From the NCBI RefSeq assembly GCF_030506205.2, contig NC_133343.1, positions 45,819,901 through 45,883,900 on the forward strand: a DNA stretch of 64,000 bases, read 5' to 3'. The stretch's first letter is position 1, and each line of letters opens with the position of its first letter. Origin of the DNA: Paramisgurnus dabryanus (Eukaryota; Chordata; Actinopteri; Cypriniformes; Cobitidae). The position numbers and the translations under genes are program-made. Below are positions 1 to 13,133 of the stretch, one piece after another. The notes beneath the pieces are model-generated. The model was not told the origin of the DNA, did not search any database, and saw only the letters and a list, made by a program, of their open reading frames with translations.

Positions 1-293
1 GTGGGGTTTAGAGCTTAGCTTCAAGAGACTTTTTTGTAAGTTTTGGGGTGATAGATGATCCTACCAAATTTCGTATCTGTATGTTTTTCGTAGTGGGGGG
101 GCTGTCCTCTTGAAATTTTGCAGGTGGCGCTATCGAGCCATTTTTAAACGTCCACTTCTGACGCCTATACTACATGTACATTTTCGCCACTTCTGACGCG
201 TGTACAAATTTTCATGAGTTTTCGAGTATGTTTAGCCCCTCAAAAATGCGATCCATTTCGGAGAAGAAGAATAAGAATAAGAATAATAATAAA

Positions 294-455
294 CGGAGCA
301 AAAACAATAGGGTCCTCACACCCTGGTGTGCTCGGGCCCTAATAAACGGAGCAAAAACAATAGGGTCCTCACACCCTGGTGTGCTCGGGCCCTAATAATA
401 TACGGAGCAAAAACAATAGGGTCCTCACACCCCGGTGTGCTTGGGCCCTAATAAT
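294..455 (-). repeat. Three 54-bp hairpin modules ending unit 1
   Basis: Three copies of a module of about 54 bp (plus-strand start ACGGAGCAAAAACAATAGGG) end in CTCGGGCCCTAAT. Each contains an inverted repeat: CACACC and GGTGTG around CT in two copies, and the fully palindromic CACACCCCGGTGTG in the third. The third copy starts with TACGGAGC instead of AACGGAGC and has TTGGGCCC instead of CTCGGGCCC. Confidence 0.9.
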
Positions 456-470
456 AATAATAAGAATAAT

Positions 471-1253
471 TAAAATTGCAAGCAGTGATGGAAGGGCCCT
501 CGCACGCATGTGCACCGCCACTCTATGGCCTTAGTAAAGCAATGAACCAGGGGGATTGAAATTTCAGTGGGTAAATATAGGCAGACATTCAAAGGAACTT
601 TGAAGTGCCACACCTCCTTTGTGCAGCAGGTGGCGCTATGATTGTATTTGATTGTTGTAACATTGATGTGTTGAGGCCAGGACCCTTGTCAAACGTATGA
701 TGTCTGTGACAGATCGGACATTGCATGCCTGAGTCACAACAGCTTTCTAATGGCGAAACATCACTCTTTGCGAGGCCGCCACGGACACGCCCTGCAATGA
801 AAAGTCAAAAGATCCGCAATTTAGCATCGCAAAGGCCTTTAGATGATACTGACCAAATACGATGATGATCGGATTAAATCTCTAGGAGGAGTTCGATAAA
901 GTACGACGCTTGGAAATGTCAAAAAATGACAGAGAAAATTCAAAATGGCCGACTTCCTGTGGGGTTTAGAGCTTAGCTCCAAGAGACTTTTTTGTAGGTC
1001 TTGGAGTAATAGATGATCCTACCAAACTTCGTATCTGTAAGTTTTTCGTAGTGGGGGGGCTGTTCTCTTGAAATTTTGCAGGTGGCGCTATCGAGCCATT
1101 TTTACACGCCCACTTCTGACGCCTATACTACATGTAAATTTTCGCCACTTCTGACCGTGTGCAAATTTTCATGAGTTTTCGGGTATGTTTAGGCCCTCAA
1201 AAATGCGATCCATTTCGGAGAAGAAGAAGAAGAAGAAGAAGAAGAATAATAAT
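471..1253 (-). repeat. Array A unit 2, short form
   Basis: This is the shortest complete unit, about 783 bp. It runs from the AAATTGCAAGCAGTG box through one GGTGGCGCTATGATTG paragraph, then straight to the terminal GGTGGCGCTATCGAGCC paragraph, and ends in (GAA)n(AAT)n. It lacks the middle paragraphs found in 1.87-kb units, and no 54-bp module follows it. Confidence 0.85.
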
Positions 1254-3119
1254 TAAAACTGCAAGCAGTGATGGAAGGGCCCTCGCACGCATGTGCACCG
1301 CCACTCTATGGCCTTAGTAAAGCAATGAACCAGGGGGATTGAAATTTCAGTGGGTAAATATAGGCGGATATTCAAAGGAACTTTGAAGTGCCACACCTCC
1401 TTTGTGCAGCAGGTGGCGCTATGATTGTAATTGATTGTTGTAACATTGATGTGTTGAGGCCAGGACCCTTGTCAAACGTATGATGTCTGTGACAGGTCGG
1501 ACATTGCATGCCTGAGTTACAACAGCTTTCTCATGGCGAAACATCACTCTTTGCGAGGCCGCCACGGACACGCCCTTCAACGAAAAGTCAAGATCTTCGC
1601 AATTTATCATCGCAAAGGGCTTAAGATCAGTCTCACCTGATATGATAATGATTTGATTAAATCTCTGAGAACAGTGAATCACAGCGTAAAACAAGGCATT
1701 TCCTGCTACCTCTAGGTGGCGCTAGGACTGAAGCTGAATATTGGCATTGAAATGTGTTCAGGCCAAGACTCTTATCAAACATGTGAAGTGTGGGGCAGAT
1801 TGGACATTGTATGCCTTAGTTATAACAACTTCCGGTTTCATGGCGAAATGCTGAAATTTGTCAGGCCGCCACGGACACACCTTCCAACGAAAAGTCAAAA
1901 GCTCCGCAATTTAACATCGCAAAGGCCTTTAGATGAGATTGACCAAATATGATGACGATCTGATAAAATCTCTAGGAGGAGTTCGTTAAAGTACGAAGCC
2001 TGGAAATGACAAAATTTGCACAGAAATCACAGCAAAAATTCAAAATGGCCGACTTCCTGTGGGGTTTAGAGCTTCGCTCCAAGAGACTTTTTTGTAGGTC
2101 TTTGGGTGATAGATGATCCTACCAAATTTAGTTTCTGTAGGATTTTCGTAGCGGCGGGGCTGTTCTCTTGAAATTTTGCAGGTGGCGCTATCGAGCCATT
2201 TCTGCACGCCCACTTCTGGCGCCTATGCCACATGTAAATTTTTGCCACTTCTGACGTGTGTGCAACGTTTTATGACTTTTTGAGCTTGTTTAGCCTGTCA
2301 AAATGCGATTCAATTAGCGATACTTTGCCAGGCCGCCACGGACACGCCCTTTAATGAAAAGTCAAGGTCGTTGCTTTTTATCATCACACAAGGTCTGGAG
2401 ATTACACTGGTGAAATATGATGTTGATATGGTTAAATACCTAGGAGCAGTAAGTCAAAGCGTCAAACATGGTATTTCCTGCTGCCTCTAGGTGGCGCTAT
2501 GAGTGTTACTGAATTATGCCATGTTGATGTGTTCAGGCCTGGACCCTTATCAAACGTGTGAAGTCTGGGGCAGATCGGACAATGTATGCCTGAATTACAT
2601 CAGCTTCCTGTTTCATGGCGAAACATTACACTTTGCCAGGCCGCCACGGACACGCCCTCCAATGAAAAGTCAAAAGCTCCGCAATTTAGCATCGCAAAGG
2701 CCTTTAGATGATACTGACCAAATATGATGATGATCGGATTAAATCTCTAGGAGGAGTTCGTTAAAGTACGACGCTTGGAAATGTCAAAAAATGACAGAGA
2801 AAATTCAAAATGGCTGACTTCCTGTGGGGTTTAGAGCTTAGCTCAAAGAGACTTTTTTGTAGGTCTTGGAGTAATAGATGATCCTACCAAATTTCGTATC
2901 TGTAAGTTTTTCGTAGTGGGGGGGCTGTTCTCTTGAAATTTTGCAGGTGGCGCTATCGAGCCATTTTTACACGCCCACTTCTGATGCCTATACTACATGT
3001 AAATTTTCGCCACTTCTGACGCGTGTGCAAATTTTCATGAGTTTTCGGGTATGTTTAGGCCCTCAAAAATGCGATCCATTTCGGAGAAGAAGAAGAAGAA
3101 GAAGAAGAAGAAGAAGAAT
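1254..3119 (-). repeat. Array A unit 3, full 1.87-kb form
   Basis: A full-length unit with five GGTGGCGCTA paragraphs, at about 1413, 1714, 2180, 2491 and 2946. The paragraphs are themselves diverged paralogues that share CAGGCCGCCACGGACAC, AAAAGTCAA and CATGGCGAAA blocks. It ends in a GAA tract with no 54-bp module and is followed directly by unit 4. Confidence 0.88.
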
Positions 3120-5104
3120 TAAAACTGCAAGCAGTGATGGAAGGGCCCTCGCACGCATGTGCACCGCCACTCTATGGCCTTAGTAAAGCAATGAACCAGG
3201 GGGATTGAAATTTCAGTGGGTAAATATAGGCGGATATTCAAAGGAACTTTGAAGTGCCACACCTCCTTTGTGCAGCAGGTGGCGCTATGATTGTATTTGA
3301 TTGTTGTAACATTGATGTGTTGAGGCCAGGACCCTTGTCAAACGTATGATGTCTGTGACAGGTCGGACATTGCATGCCTGAGTTACAACAGCTTTCTCAT
3401 GGAGAAACATCACTCTTTGCGAGGCCGCCACGGACACGCCCTTCAACGAAAAGTCAAGATCTTCGCAATTTATCATCGCAAAGGGCTTAAGATCAGTCTC
3501 ACCTGATATGATAATGATTTGATTAAATCTCTGAGAACAGTGAATCACAGCGTAAAACAAGGCATTTCCTGCTACCTCTAGGTGGCGCTAGGACTGAAGC
3601 TGAATATTGGCATTAAAATGTGTTCAGGCCAAGACTCTTATCAAACATGTGAAGTGTGGGGCAGATTGGACATTGTATGCCTTAGTTATAACAACTTCCT
3701 GTTTCATGGCGAAAACGCTGAACTTTGTCAGGCCGCCACGGACACACCTTCCAACGAAAAGTCAAAAGCTCCGCAATTTAACATCGCAAAGGCCTTTAGA
3801 TGAGATTGACCAAATATGATGACGATCTGACAAAATCTCTAGGAGGAGTTCGTTAAAGTACGAAGCCTGGAAATGACAAAATTTGCACAGAAATCACAGC
3901 AAAAATTCAAAATGGCTGACTTCCTGTGGGGTTTAGAGCTTCGCTCCAAGAGACTTTTTTGTAGGTCTTGGGGTGATATATGACCCTACCAAATTTCGTA
4001 TCTGTAGGATTTTCGTAGCGGCGGGGCTGTTCTCTTGAAATTTTGCAGGTGGCGCTATCGAGCCATTTCTGCACGCCCACTTCTGGCGCCTATGCCACAT
4101 GTACATTTTTGCCACTTCTGACGTGTGTGCAACGTTTTATGACTTTTTGAGCTTGTTTAGCCTGTCAAAATGCGATTCAGATAGCGATACTTTGCCAGGC
4201 CGCCACGGACACGCCCTTTAATGAAAAGTCAAGGTCGTTGCTTTTTATCATCACACAAGGTCTTGAGATTACACTGGTGAAATATGATGTTGATATGGTT
4301 AAATACCTAAGAGCAGTAAGTCACAGCGTCAAACATGGTATTTCCTGCTGCCTCTAGGTGGCGCTATGAGTGTTACTGAATTATGCCATATTGATGTGTT
4401 CAGGCCTGGACCCTTATCAAACGTGTGAAGTCAGGGGCAGATCGGACAATGTATGCCTGAATTACATCAGCTTCCTGTTTCATGGCGAAACATTACACTT
4501 TGCCAGGCCGCCACGGACACGCCCTCCAATGAAAAGTCAAAAGCTCCGCAATTTAGCATCGCAAAGGCCTTTAGATGATACTGACCAAATATGATGATGA
4601 TCGGATTAAATCTCTAGGAGGAGTTCGTTAAAGGACGACGCTTGGAAATGTCAAAAAATGACAGAGAAAATTCAAAATGGCTGACTTCCTGTGGGGTTTA
4701 GAGCTTAGCTCCAAGAGACTTTTTTGTAGGTCTTGGAGTAATAGATGATCCTACCAAATTTCGTATCTGTAAGTTTTTCGTAGTGGGGGGGCTGTTCTCT
4801 TGAAATTTTGCAGGTGGCGCTATCGAGCCATTTTTACACGCCCACTTCTGACGCCTATACTACATGTAAATTTTCGCCACTTCTGACGCGTGTGCAAATT
4901 TTCATGAGTTTTCGGGTATGTTTAGGCCCTCAAAAATGCGATCCATTTCGGAGAAGAAGAAGAAGAAGAAGAAGAAGAAGAAGAAGAAGAATAATAAACG
5001 GAGCAAAAACAATAGGGTCCTCACACCCTGGTGTGCTCGGGCCCTAATAATAAACGGAGCAAAAACAATAGGGTCCTCACACCCCGGTGTGCTCGGGCCC
5101 TAAT
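3120..5104 (-). repeat. Array A unit 4 with two hairpin modules
   Basis: The body is nearly the same as unit 3 by eye, with scattered substitutions. It ends in a (GAA)n tract and two 54-bp hairpin modules at about 4992-5103, one with the CCTGG loop and one with CCCGG. Confidence 0.88.
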
Positions 5105-7348
5105 TAAAACTGCAAGCAGTGATGGAAGGGCCCTCGCACGCATGTGCACCGCCACTCTATGGCCTTAGTAAAGCAATGAACCAGGGGGATTGAAATTTCA
5201 GTGGGTAGATATAGGCGGATATTCAAAGGAACTTTGAAGTGCCACACCTCCTTTGTGCAGCAGATGGCGCTATGATTGTGATTGATTGTTGTAACATTGA
5301 TGTGTTGAGGCCAGGACCCTTGTCAAACGTATGATGTCTGTGACAGGTCGGACATTGCATGCCTGAGTTACAACAGCTTTCTAATGGCGAAACATCACTT
5401 TTTGCGAGGCCGCCACGGACACGCCCTTCAACGAAAAGTCAAGATCTTCGCAATTTATCATCGCAAAGGGCTTAAGATCAGTCTCACCTGATATGATAAT
5501 GATTTGATAAAATCTCTGAGAACAGTGAATCACAGCGTAAAACAAGGCATTTCCTGCTACCTCTAGGTGGCGCTAGGACTGAAGCTGAATATTGGCATTA
5601 AAATGTGTTCAGGCCAAGACTCTTATCAAACGTGTTAAGTGTGGGGCAGATTGGACATTGTATGCCTTAGTTATAACAACTTCCTGTTTCATGGCGAAAA
5701 CGCTGAACTTTGTCAGGTCGCCACGGACACACCTTCCAACGAAAAGTCAAAAGCTCCGCAATTTAACATCGCAAAGGCCTTTAGATGAGATTGACCAAAT
5801 ATGATGACGATCTGACAAAATCTCTAGGAGGAGTTCGTTAAAGTACGAAGCCTGGAAATGACAAAATTTGCACAGAAATCACAGCAAAAATTAAAAATGG
5901 CTGACTTCCTGTGAGGTTTAGATCTTCGCTCCAAGAGACTTTTTTGTAGGTCTTGGGGTGATATATGACCCTACCAAATTTCGTATCTGTATGTTTTTCG
6001 TAGTGGGGGGGCTGTTCTCTTGAAATTTTGCAGGTGGCGCTATCGAGCCATTTTTAGACGCCCACTTCTGACGCCTATACTACATGTAAATTTTCGCCAC
6101 TTCGGACGCGTGTGCAAATTTTCATGAGTTTTCGAGTATGTTTAGCCCCTCAAAAATGCGATCCATTTCGGAGAAGAAGAATAAGAATAATAATAATAAT
6201 AATAAACAGAGCAAAAACAATAGGGTCCTCACACCCTGGTGTGCTCGGGCCCTAATTAAAACTGCAAGCAGTGATGGAAGGGCCCTCGCACCCATGTGCA
6301 CCGCCACTCTATGGCCTTAGTAAAGCAATGAACCAGGGGGATTGAAATTTCAGTGGGTAAATATAGGCGGATATTCAAAGGAACTTTGAAGTGCCACACC
6401 TCCTTTGTGCAGCAGGTGGCGCTATGATTGTAATTGATTGTTGTAACATTGATGTGTTGAGGCCAGGACCCTTGTCAAGCGTATGATGTCTGTGACAGGT
6501 CGGACATTGCATGCCTGAGTTACAACAGCTTTCTCATGGCGAAACATCACTCTTTGCGAGGCCGCCACGGACACGCCCTTCAACGAAAAGTCAAGATCTT
6601 CGCAATTTATCATCGCAAAGGGCTTAAGATCAGTCTCACCTGATATGATAATGATTTGATTAAATCTCTGAGAACAGTGAATCACAGCGTAAAACAAGGC
6701 ATTTCCTGCTACCTCTAGGTGGCGCTAGGACTGAAGCTGAATATTGGCATTGAAATGTGTTCAGGCCAAGACTCTTATCAAACATGTGAAGTGTGGGGCA
6801 GATTGGACATTGTATGCCTTAGTTATAACAACTTCCTTTTTCATGGCGAAATGCTGAACTTTGTCAGGCCGCCACGGACACGCGCTCCAACGAAAAGTCA
6901 AAAGCTCCGCAATTTAACATCGCAAAGGCCTTTAGATGAGATTGACCAAATATGATGACGATCTGATAAAATCTCTAGGAGGAGTTCGTTAAAGTACGAA
7001 GCCTGGAAATGACAAAATTCGCACAGAAATCACAGCAAAAATTCAAAATGGCCGACTTCCTGTGGGGTTTAGAGCTTAGCTTCAAGAGACTTTTTTGTAA
7101 GTTTTGGGGTGATAGATGATCCTACCAAATTTCGTATCTGTATGTTTTTCGTAGTGGGGGGGCTGTTCTCTTGAAATTTTGCAGGTGGCGCTATCGAGCC
7201 ATTTCTGCACGCCCACTTCTGATGCCTATACTACATGTAAATTTTCGCCACTTCTGACGCGTGTGCAAATTTTCATGAGTTTTCGAGTATGTTTAGCCCC
7301 TCAAAAATGCAATCCATTTCGGAGAAGAAGAATAAGAATAATAATAAT
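5105..7348 (-). repeat. Array A units 5 and 6, 1.1-kb deletion forms
   Basis: Two consecutive short units, 5105-6256 and 6257-7348. Both lack the GAGTGTTACTGAATTATGCC paragraph of the long units. In both, the third-type paragraph joins the terminal paragraph directly after the ACAGCAAAAATT segment. Unit 5 carries one 54-bp module (about 6205-6254, with AACAGAGC instead of AACGGAGC); unit 6 carries none. The shared deletion structure suggests one duplicated from the other. Confidence 0.85.
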
Positions 7349-9214
7349 TAAAACTGCAAGCAGTGATGGAAGGGCCCTCGCACGCATGTGCACCGCCACT
7401 CTATGGCCTTAGTAAAGCAATGAACCAGGGGGATTGAAATTTCAGTGGGTAAATATAGGCGGATATTCAAAGGAACTTTGAAGTCCCACACCTCCTTTGT
7501 GCAGCAGGTGGCGCTATGATTGTATTTGATTGTTGTAACATTGATGTGTTGAGGCCAGGACCCTTGTCAAACATATGATGTCTGTGACAGGTCGGACATT
7601 GCATGCCTGAGTTACAACAGCTTTCTCATGGAGAAACATCACTCTTTGCGAGGCCGCCACGGACACGCCCTTCAACGAAAAGTCAAGATCTTCGCAATTT
7701 ATCATCGCAAAGGGCTTAAGATCAGTCTCACCTGATATGATAATGATTTGATTAATTCTCTGAGAACAGTGAATCACAGCGTAAAACAAGGCATTTCCTG
7801 CTACCTCTAGGTGGCGCTAGGACTGAAGCTGAATATTGGCATTGAAATGTGTTCAGGCCAAGACTCTTATCAAACATGTGAAGTGTGGGGCAGATTGGAC
7901 ATTGTATGCCTTAGTTATAACAACTTCCTGTTTCATGGCGAAAACGCTGAAATTTCTCAGGCCGCCACGGACACACCTTCCAACGAAAAGTCAAAAGCTC
8001 CGCAATTTAACATCGCAAAGGCCTTTAGATGAGATTGACCAAATATGATGACGATCTGACAAAATCTCTATGAGGAGTTCGTTAAAGTACGAAGCCTGGA
8101 AATGACAAAATTTGCACAGAAATCACAGCAAAAATTCAAAATGGCTGACTTCCTGTGAGGTTTAGAGCTTCACTCCAAGAGACTTTTTTGTAGGTCTTGG
8201 GGTGATATATGACCCTACCAAATTTCGTTTCTGTAGGATTTTCGTAGCGGCGGGGCTGTTCTCTTGAAATTTTGCAGGTGGCGCTATCGAGCCATTTCTG
8301 CACGCCCACTTCTGCCGCCTATGCCACATGTAAACTTTGCCACTTCTGACGTGTGTGCAACGTTTTATGACTTTTTGAGGTTGTTTAGCCTGTCAAAATG
8401 TGATTCAATTAGCGATACTTTGCCAGGCCGCCACGGACACGCCCTTTAATGAAAAGTCAAGGTCGTTGCTTTTTATCATCACACAAGGTCTTGAGATTAC
8501 ACTGGTGAAATATGATGTTGATATGGTTAAATACCTAGGAGCAGTAAGTCACAGCGTCAAACATGGTATTTCCTGCTGCCTCTAGGTGGCGCTATGAGTG
8601 TTACTGAATTATGCCATGTTGATGTGTTCAAACCTGGACCCTTATCAAACGTGTGAAGTCAGGGGCAGATCGGACAATGTATGCCTGAATTACATCAGCT
8701 TCCTGTTTCATGGCGAATCATTACACTTTGCCAGGCCGCCACGGACACGCCCTCCAATGAAAAGTCAAAAGCTCCGCAATTTAGCATCGCAAAGGCCTTT
8801 AGATGATATTGACCAAATATGATGATGATCGGATTAAATCTCTAGGAGGAGTTCGTTAAAGTATGATGCTTGGAAATGTCAAAAAATGACAGAGAAAATT
8901 CAAAATGGCTGACTTCCTGTGGGGTTTAGAGCTTAGCTCCAAGAGACTTTTTTGTAGGTCTTGGAGTAATAGATGATCCTACCAAATTTCGTATCTGTAA
9001 GTTTTTCGTAGTGGGGGGGCTGTTCTCTTGAAATTTTGCAGGTGGCGCTATCGAGCCATTTTTACACGCCCACTTCTGACGCCTATACCACATGTAAATT
9101 TTCGCCACTTCTGACGCGTGTGCAAATTTTCATGAGTTTTCGGGTATGTTTAGGCCCTCAAAAATGCGATCCATTTCGGAGAAGAAGAAGAAGAAGAAGA
9201 AGAAGAAGAATAAT
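7349..9214 (-). repeat. Array A unit 7, full form
   Basis: A full unit of about 1866 bp ending in a GAA tract, with no hairpin module. Its second paragraph reads ATGAGGAGTTCG where most units have AGGAGGAGTTCG. The same change occurs in unit 11, which is a marker of shared ancestry or conversion. Confidence 0.85.
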
Positions 9215-11256
9215 TAAAACTGCAAGCAGTGATGGAAGGGCCCTCGCACGCATGTGCACCGCCACTCTATGGCCTTAGTAAAGCAATGAACCAGGGGGAT
9301 TGAAATTTCAGTGGGTAAATATAGGCGGATATTCAAAGGAACTTTGAAGTGCCACACCTCCTTTGTGCAGCAGGTGGCGCTATGATTGTATTTGATTGTT
9401 GTAACATTGATGTGTTGAGGCCAGGACCCTTGTCAAACGTATGATGTCTGTGACAGGTTGGACATTGCATGCCTGAGTTACAACAGCTTTCTCATGGCGA
9501 AACATCACTCTGCGAGGCCGCCACGGACACGCCCTTCAACGAAAAGTCAAGATCTTCGCAATTTATCATCGCAAAGGGCTTAAGATCAGTCTCACCTGAT
9601 ATGATAATGATTTGATTAAATCTCTGAGAACAGTGAATCACAGCGTAAAACAAGGCATTTCCTGCTACCTCTAGGTGGCGCTAGGACTGAAGCTGAATAT
9701 TGGCATTAAAATGTGTTCAGGCCAAGACTCTTATCAAACATGTGAAGTGTGGGGCAGATTGGACATTGTATGCCTTAGTTATAACAACTTCCTGTTTCAT
9801 GGCGAAAACGCTGAACTTTGTCAGGCCGCCACGGACACACCTTCCAACGAAAAGTCAAAAGCTCCGCAATTTAACATCGCAAAGGCCTTTAGATGAGATT
9901 GACCAAATATGATGACGATCTGACAAAATCTCTAGGAGGAGTTCGTTAAAGTACGAAGCCTGGAAATTACAAAATTTGCACAGAAATCACAGCAAAAATT
10001 CAAAATGGCCGACTTCCTGTGGGGTTTAGAGCTTCGCTCCAAGAGACTTTTTTGTAGGTCTTGGGGTGATATATGACCCTACCAAATTTCGTATCTGTAG
10101 GATTTTCATAGCGGCGGGGCTGTTCTCTTGAAATTTTGCAGGTGGCGCTATCGAGCCATTTCTGCACGCCCACTTCTGGCGCCTATGCCACATGTAAATT
10201 TTTGCCACTTCTGACGTGTGTGCAACGTTTTATGACTTTTTGAGCTTGTTTAGCCTGTCAAAATGCGATTCAGATAGCGATACTTTGCCAGGCCGCCACG
10301 GAAACGCCCTTTAATGAAAAGTCAAGGTCGTTGCTTTTTATCATCACACAAGGTCTTGAGATTACACTGGTGAAATATGATGTTGATATGGTTAAATACC
10401 TAAGAGCAGTAAGTCACAGCGTCAAACATGGTATTTCCTGCTGCCTCTAGGTGGCGCTATGAGTGTTACTGAATTATGCCATGTTGATGTGTTCAGGCCT
10501 GGACCCTTATCAAACGTGTGAAGTCAGGGGCAGATCGGACAATGTATGCCTGAATTACATCAGCTTCCTGTTTCATGGCGAAACATTACACTTTGCCAGG
10601 CCGCCACGGACACGCCCTCCAATGAAAAGTCAAAAGCTCCGCAACTTAGCATCGCAAAGGCCTTTAGATGATACTGACCAAATATGATGATGATCGGATT
10701 AAATCTCTAGGAGGAGTTCGTTAAAGTACGACGCTTGGAAATGTCAAAAAATGACAGAGAAAATTCAAAATGGCTGACTTCCTGTGGGGTTTAGAGCTTA
10801 GCTCCAAGAGACTTTTTTGTAGGTCTTGGAGTAATAGATGATCCTACCAAATTTCGTATCTGTAAGTTTTTCGTAGTGGGGGGGCTGTTCTCTTGAAATT
10901 TTGCAGGTGGCGCTATCGAGCCATTTTTACACGCCCACTTCTGACGTCTATACTACATGTAAATTTTCGCCACTTCTGACGCGTGTGCAAATTTTCATGA
11001 GTTTTCGGGTATGTTTAGGCATTCAAAAATGCGATCCATTTCGGAGAAGAAGAAGAAGAAGAAGAAGAAGAAGAAGAAGAAGAAGAATAATAAACGGAGC
11101 AAAAACAATAGGGTCCTCACACCCTGGTGTGCTCGGGCCCTAATAAACGGAGCAAAAACAATAGGGTCCTCACACCCTGGTGTGCTCGGGCCCTAATAAT
11201 AATAAACGGAGCAAAAACAATAGGGTCCTCATACCCTGGTGTGCTCGGGCCCTAAT
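9215..11256 (-). repeat. Array A unit 8 with three hairpin modules
   Basis: A full unit ending in a long (GAA)n tract and three 54-bp modules at 11090-11255. One module has CATACCCTGGTGTG, which breaks one base pair of the inner stem. Units 8 and 9 share a CATCACTCTGCGAGG deletion (TTT lost), so they are close relatives. Confidence 0.87.
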
Positions 11257-13133
11257 TAAAACTGCAAGCAGTGATGGAAGGGCCCTCGCACGCATGTGCA
11301 CCGCCACTCTATGGCCTTAGTAAAGCAATGAACCAGGGGGATTGAAATTTCAGTGGGTAAATATAGGCGGATATTCAAAGGAACTTTGAAGTGCCACACC
11401 TCCTTTGTGCAGCAGGTGGCGCTATGATTGTATTTGATTGTTGTAACATTGATGTGTTGAGGCCAGGACCCTTGTCAAACGTATGATGTCTGTGACAGGT
11501 CGGACATTGCATGCCTGAGTTACAACAGCTTTCTCATGGCGAAACATCACTCTGCGAGGCCGCCACGGACACGCCCTTCAACGAAAAGTCAAGATCTTCG
11601 CAATTTATCATCGCAAAGGGCTTAAGATCAGTCTCACCTGATATGATAATGATTTGATTAAATCTCTGAGAACAGTGAATCACAGCGTAAAACAAGGCAT
11701 TTCCTGCTACCTCTAGGTGGCGCTAGGACTGAAGCTGAATATTGGCATTAAAATGTGTTCAGGCCAAGACTCTTATCAAACATGTGAAGTGTGGGGCAGA
11801 TTGGACATTGTATGCCTTAGTTATAACAACTTCCTGTTTCATGGCGAAAACGCTGAACTTTGTCAGGCCGCCACGGACACACCTTCCAACGAAAAGTCAA
11901 AAGCTCCGCAATTTAACATCGCAAAGGCCTTTAGATGAGATTGACCAAATATGATGACGATCTGACAAAATCTCTAGGAGGAGTTCGTTAAAGTACGAAG
12001 CCTGGAAATTACAAAATTTGCACAGAAATCACAGCAATAATTCAAAATGGCCGACTTCCTGTGGGGTTTAGAGCTTCGCTCCAAGAGACTTTTTTGTAGG
12101 TCTTGGGGTGATATATGACCCTACCAAATTTCGTATCTGTAGGATTTTCGTAGCGGCGGGGCTGTTCTCTTGAAATTTTGCAGGTGGCGCTATCGAGCCA
12201 TTTCTGCACGCCCACTTCTGGCGCCTATGCCACATGTAAATTTTTGCCACTTCTGACGTGTGTGCAACGTTTTATGACTTTTTGAGCTTGTTTAGCCTGT
12301 CAAAATGCGATTCAGATAGCGATACTTTGCCAGGCCGCCACGGACACGCCCTTTAATGAAAAGTCAAGGTCGTTGCTTTTTATCATCACACAAGGTCTTG
12401 AGATTACACTGGTGAAATATGATGTTGATATGGTTAAATACCTAAGAGCAGTAAGTCACAGCGTCAAACATGGTATTTCCTGCTGCCTCTAGGTGGCGCT
12501 ATGAGTGTTACTGAATTATGCCATGTTGATGTGTTCAGGCCTGGACCCTTATCAAACGTGTGAAGTCAGGGGCAGATCGGACAATGTATGCCTGAATTAC
12601 ATCAGCTTCCTGTTTCATGGCGAAACATTACACTTTGCCAGGCCGCCACGGACACGCCCTCCAATGAAAAGTCAAAAGCTCCGCAATTTAGCATCGCAAA
12701 GGCCTTAAGATGATACTGACCAAATATGATGATGATCGGATTAAATCTCTAGGAGGAGTTCGTTAAAGTACGACGCTTGGAAATGTCAAAAAATGACAGA
12801 GAAAATTCAAAATGGCTGACTTCCTGTGGGGTTTAGAGCTTAGCTCCAAGAGACTTTTTTGTAGGTCTTGGAGTAATAGATGATCCTACCAAATTTCGTA
12901 TCTGTAAGTTTTTCGTAGTGGGGGGGCTGTTCTCTTGAAATTTTGCAGGTGGCGCTATCAAGCCATTTTTACACGCCCACTTCTGACGCCTATACTACAT
13001 GTAAATTTTCGCCACTTCTGACGCGTGTGCAAATTTTCATGAGTTTTCGGGTATGTTTAAGCCCTCAAAAATGCGATCCATTTCGGAGAAGAAGAAGAAG
13101 AAGAAGAAGAAGAAGAAGAAGAAGAAGAAGAAT
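11257..13133 (-). repeat. Array A unit 9, full form
   Basis: A full unit of about 1877 bp that shares the CACTCTGCGAGG deletion with unit 8. It ends in the longest plain GAA tract of the array (about 13087-13132), with no hairpin module. Confidence 0.86.

Noticed and set aside
294..455. CRISPR-like repeat-spacer pattern
   Set aside because: The 54-bp modules have no unique spacers between them, only AAT tracts, and there are no cas genes. The genome is eukaryotic.
1419..1694. Repeated 91-codon minus-strand ORF, found in most array A units
   Set aside because: It recurs because the DNA recurs. Other units carry indels in it, it has no domain, and overlapping frames are equally open.
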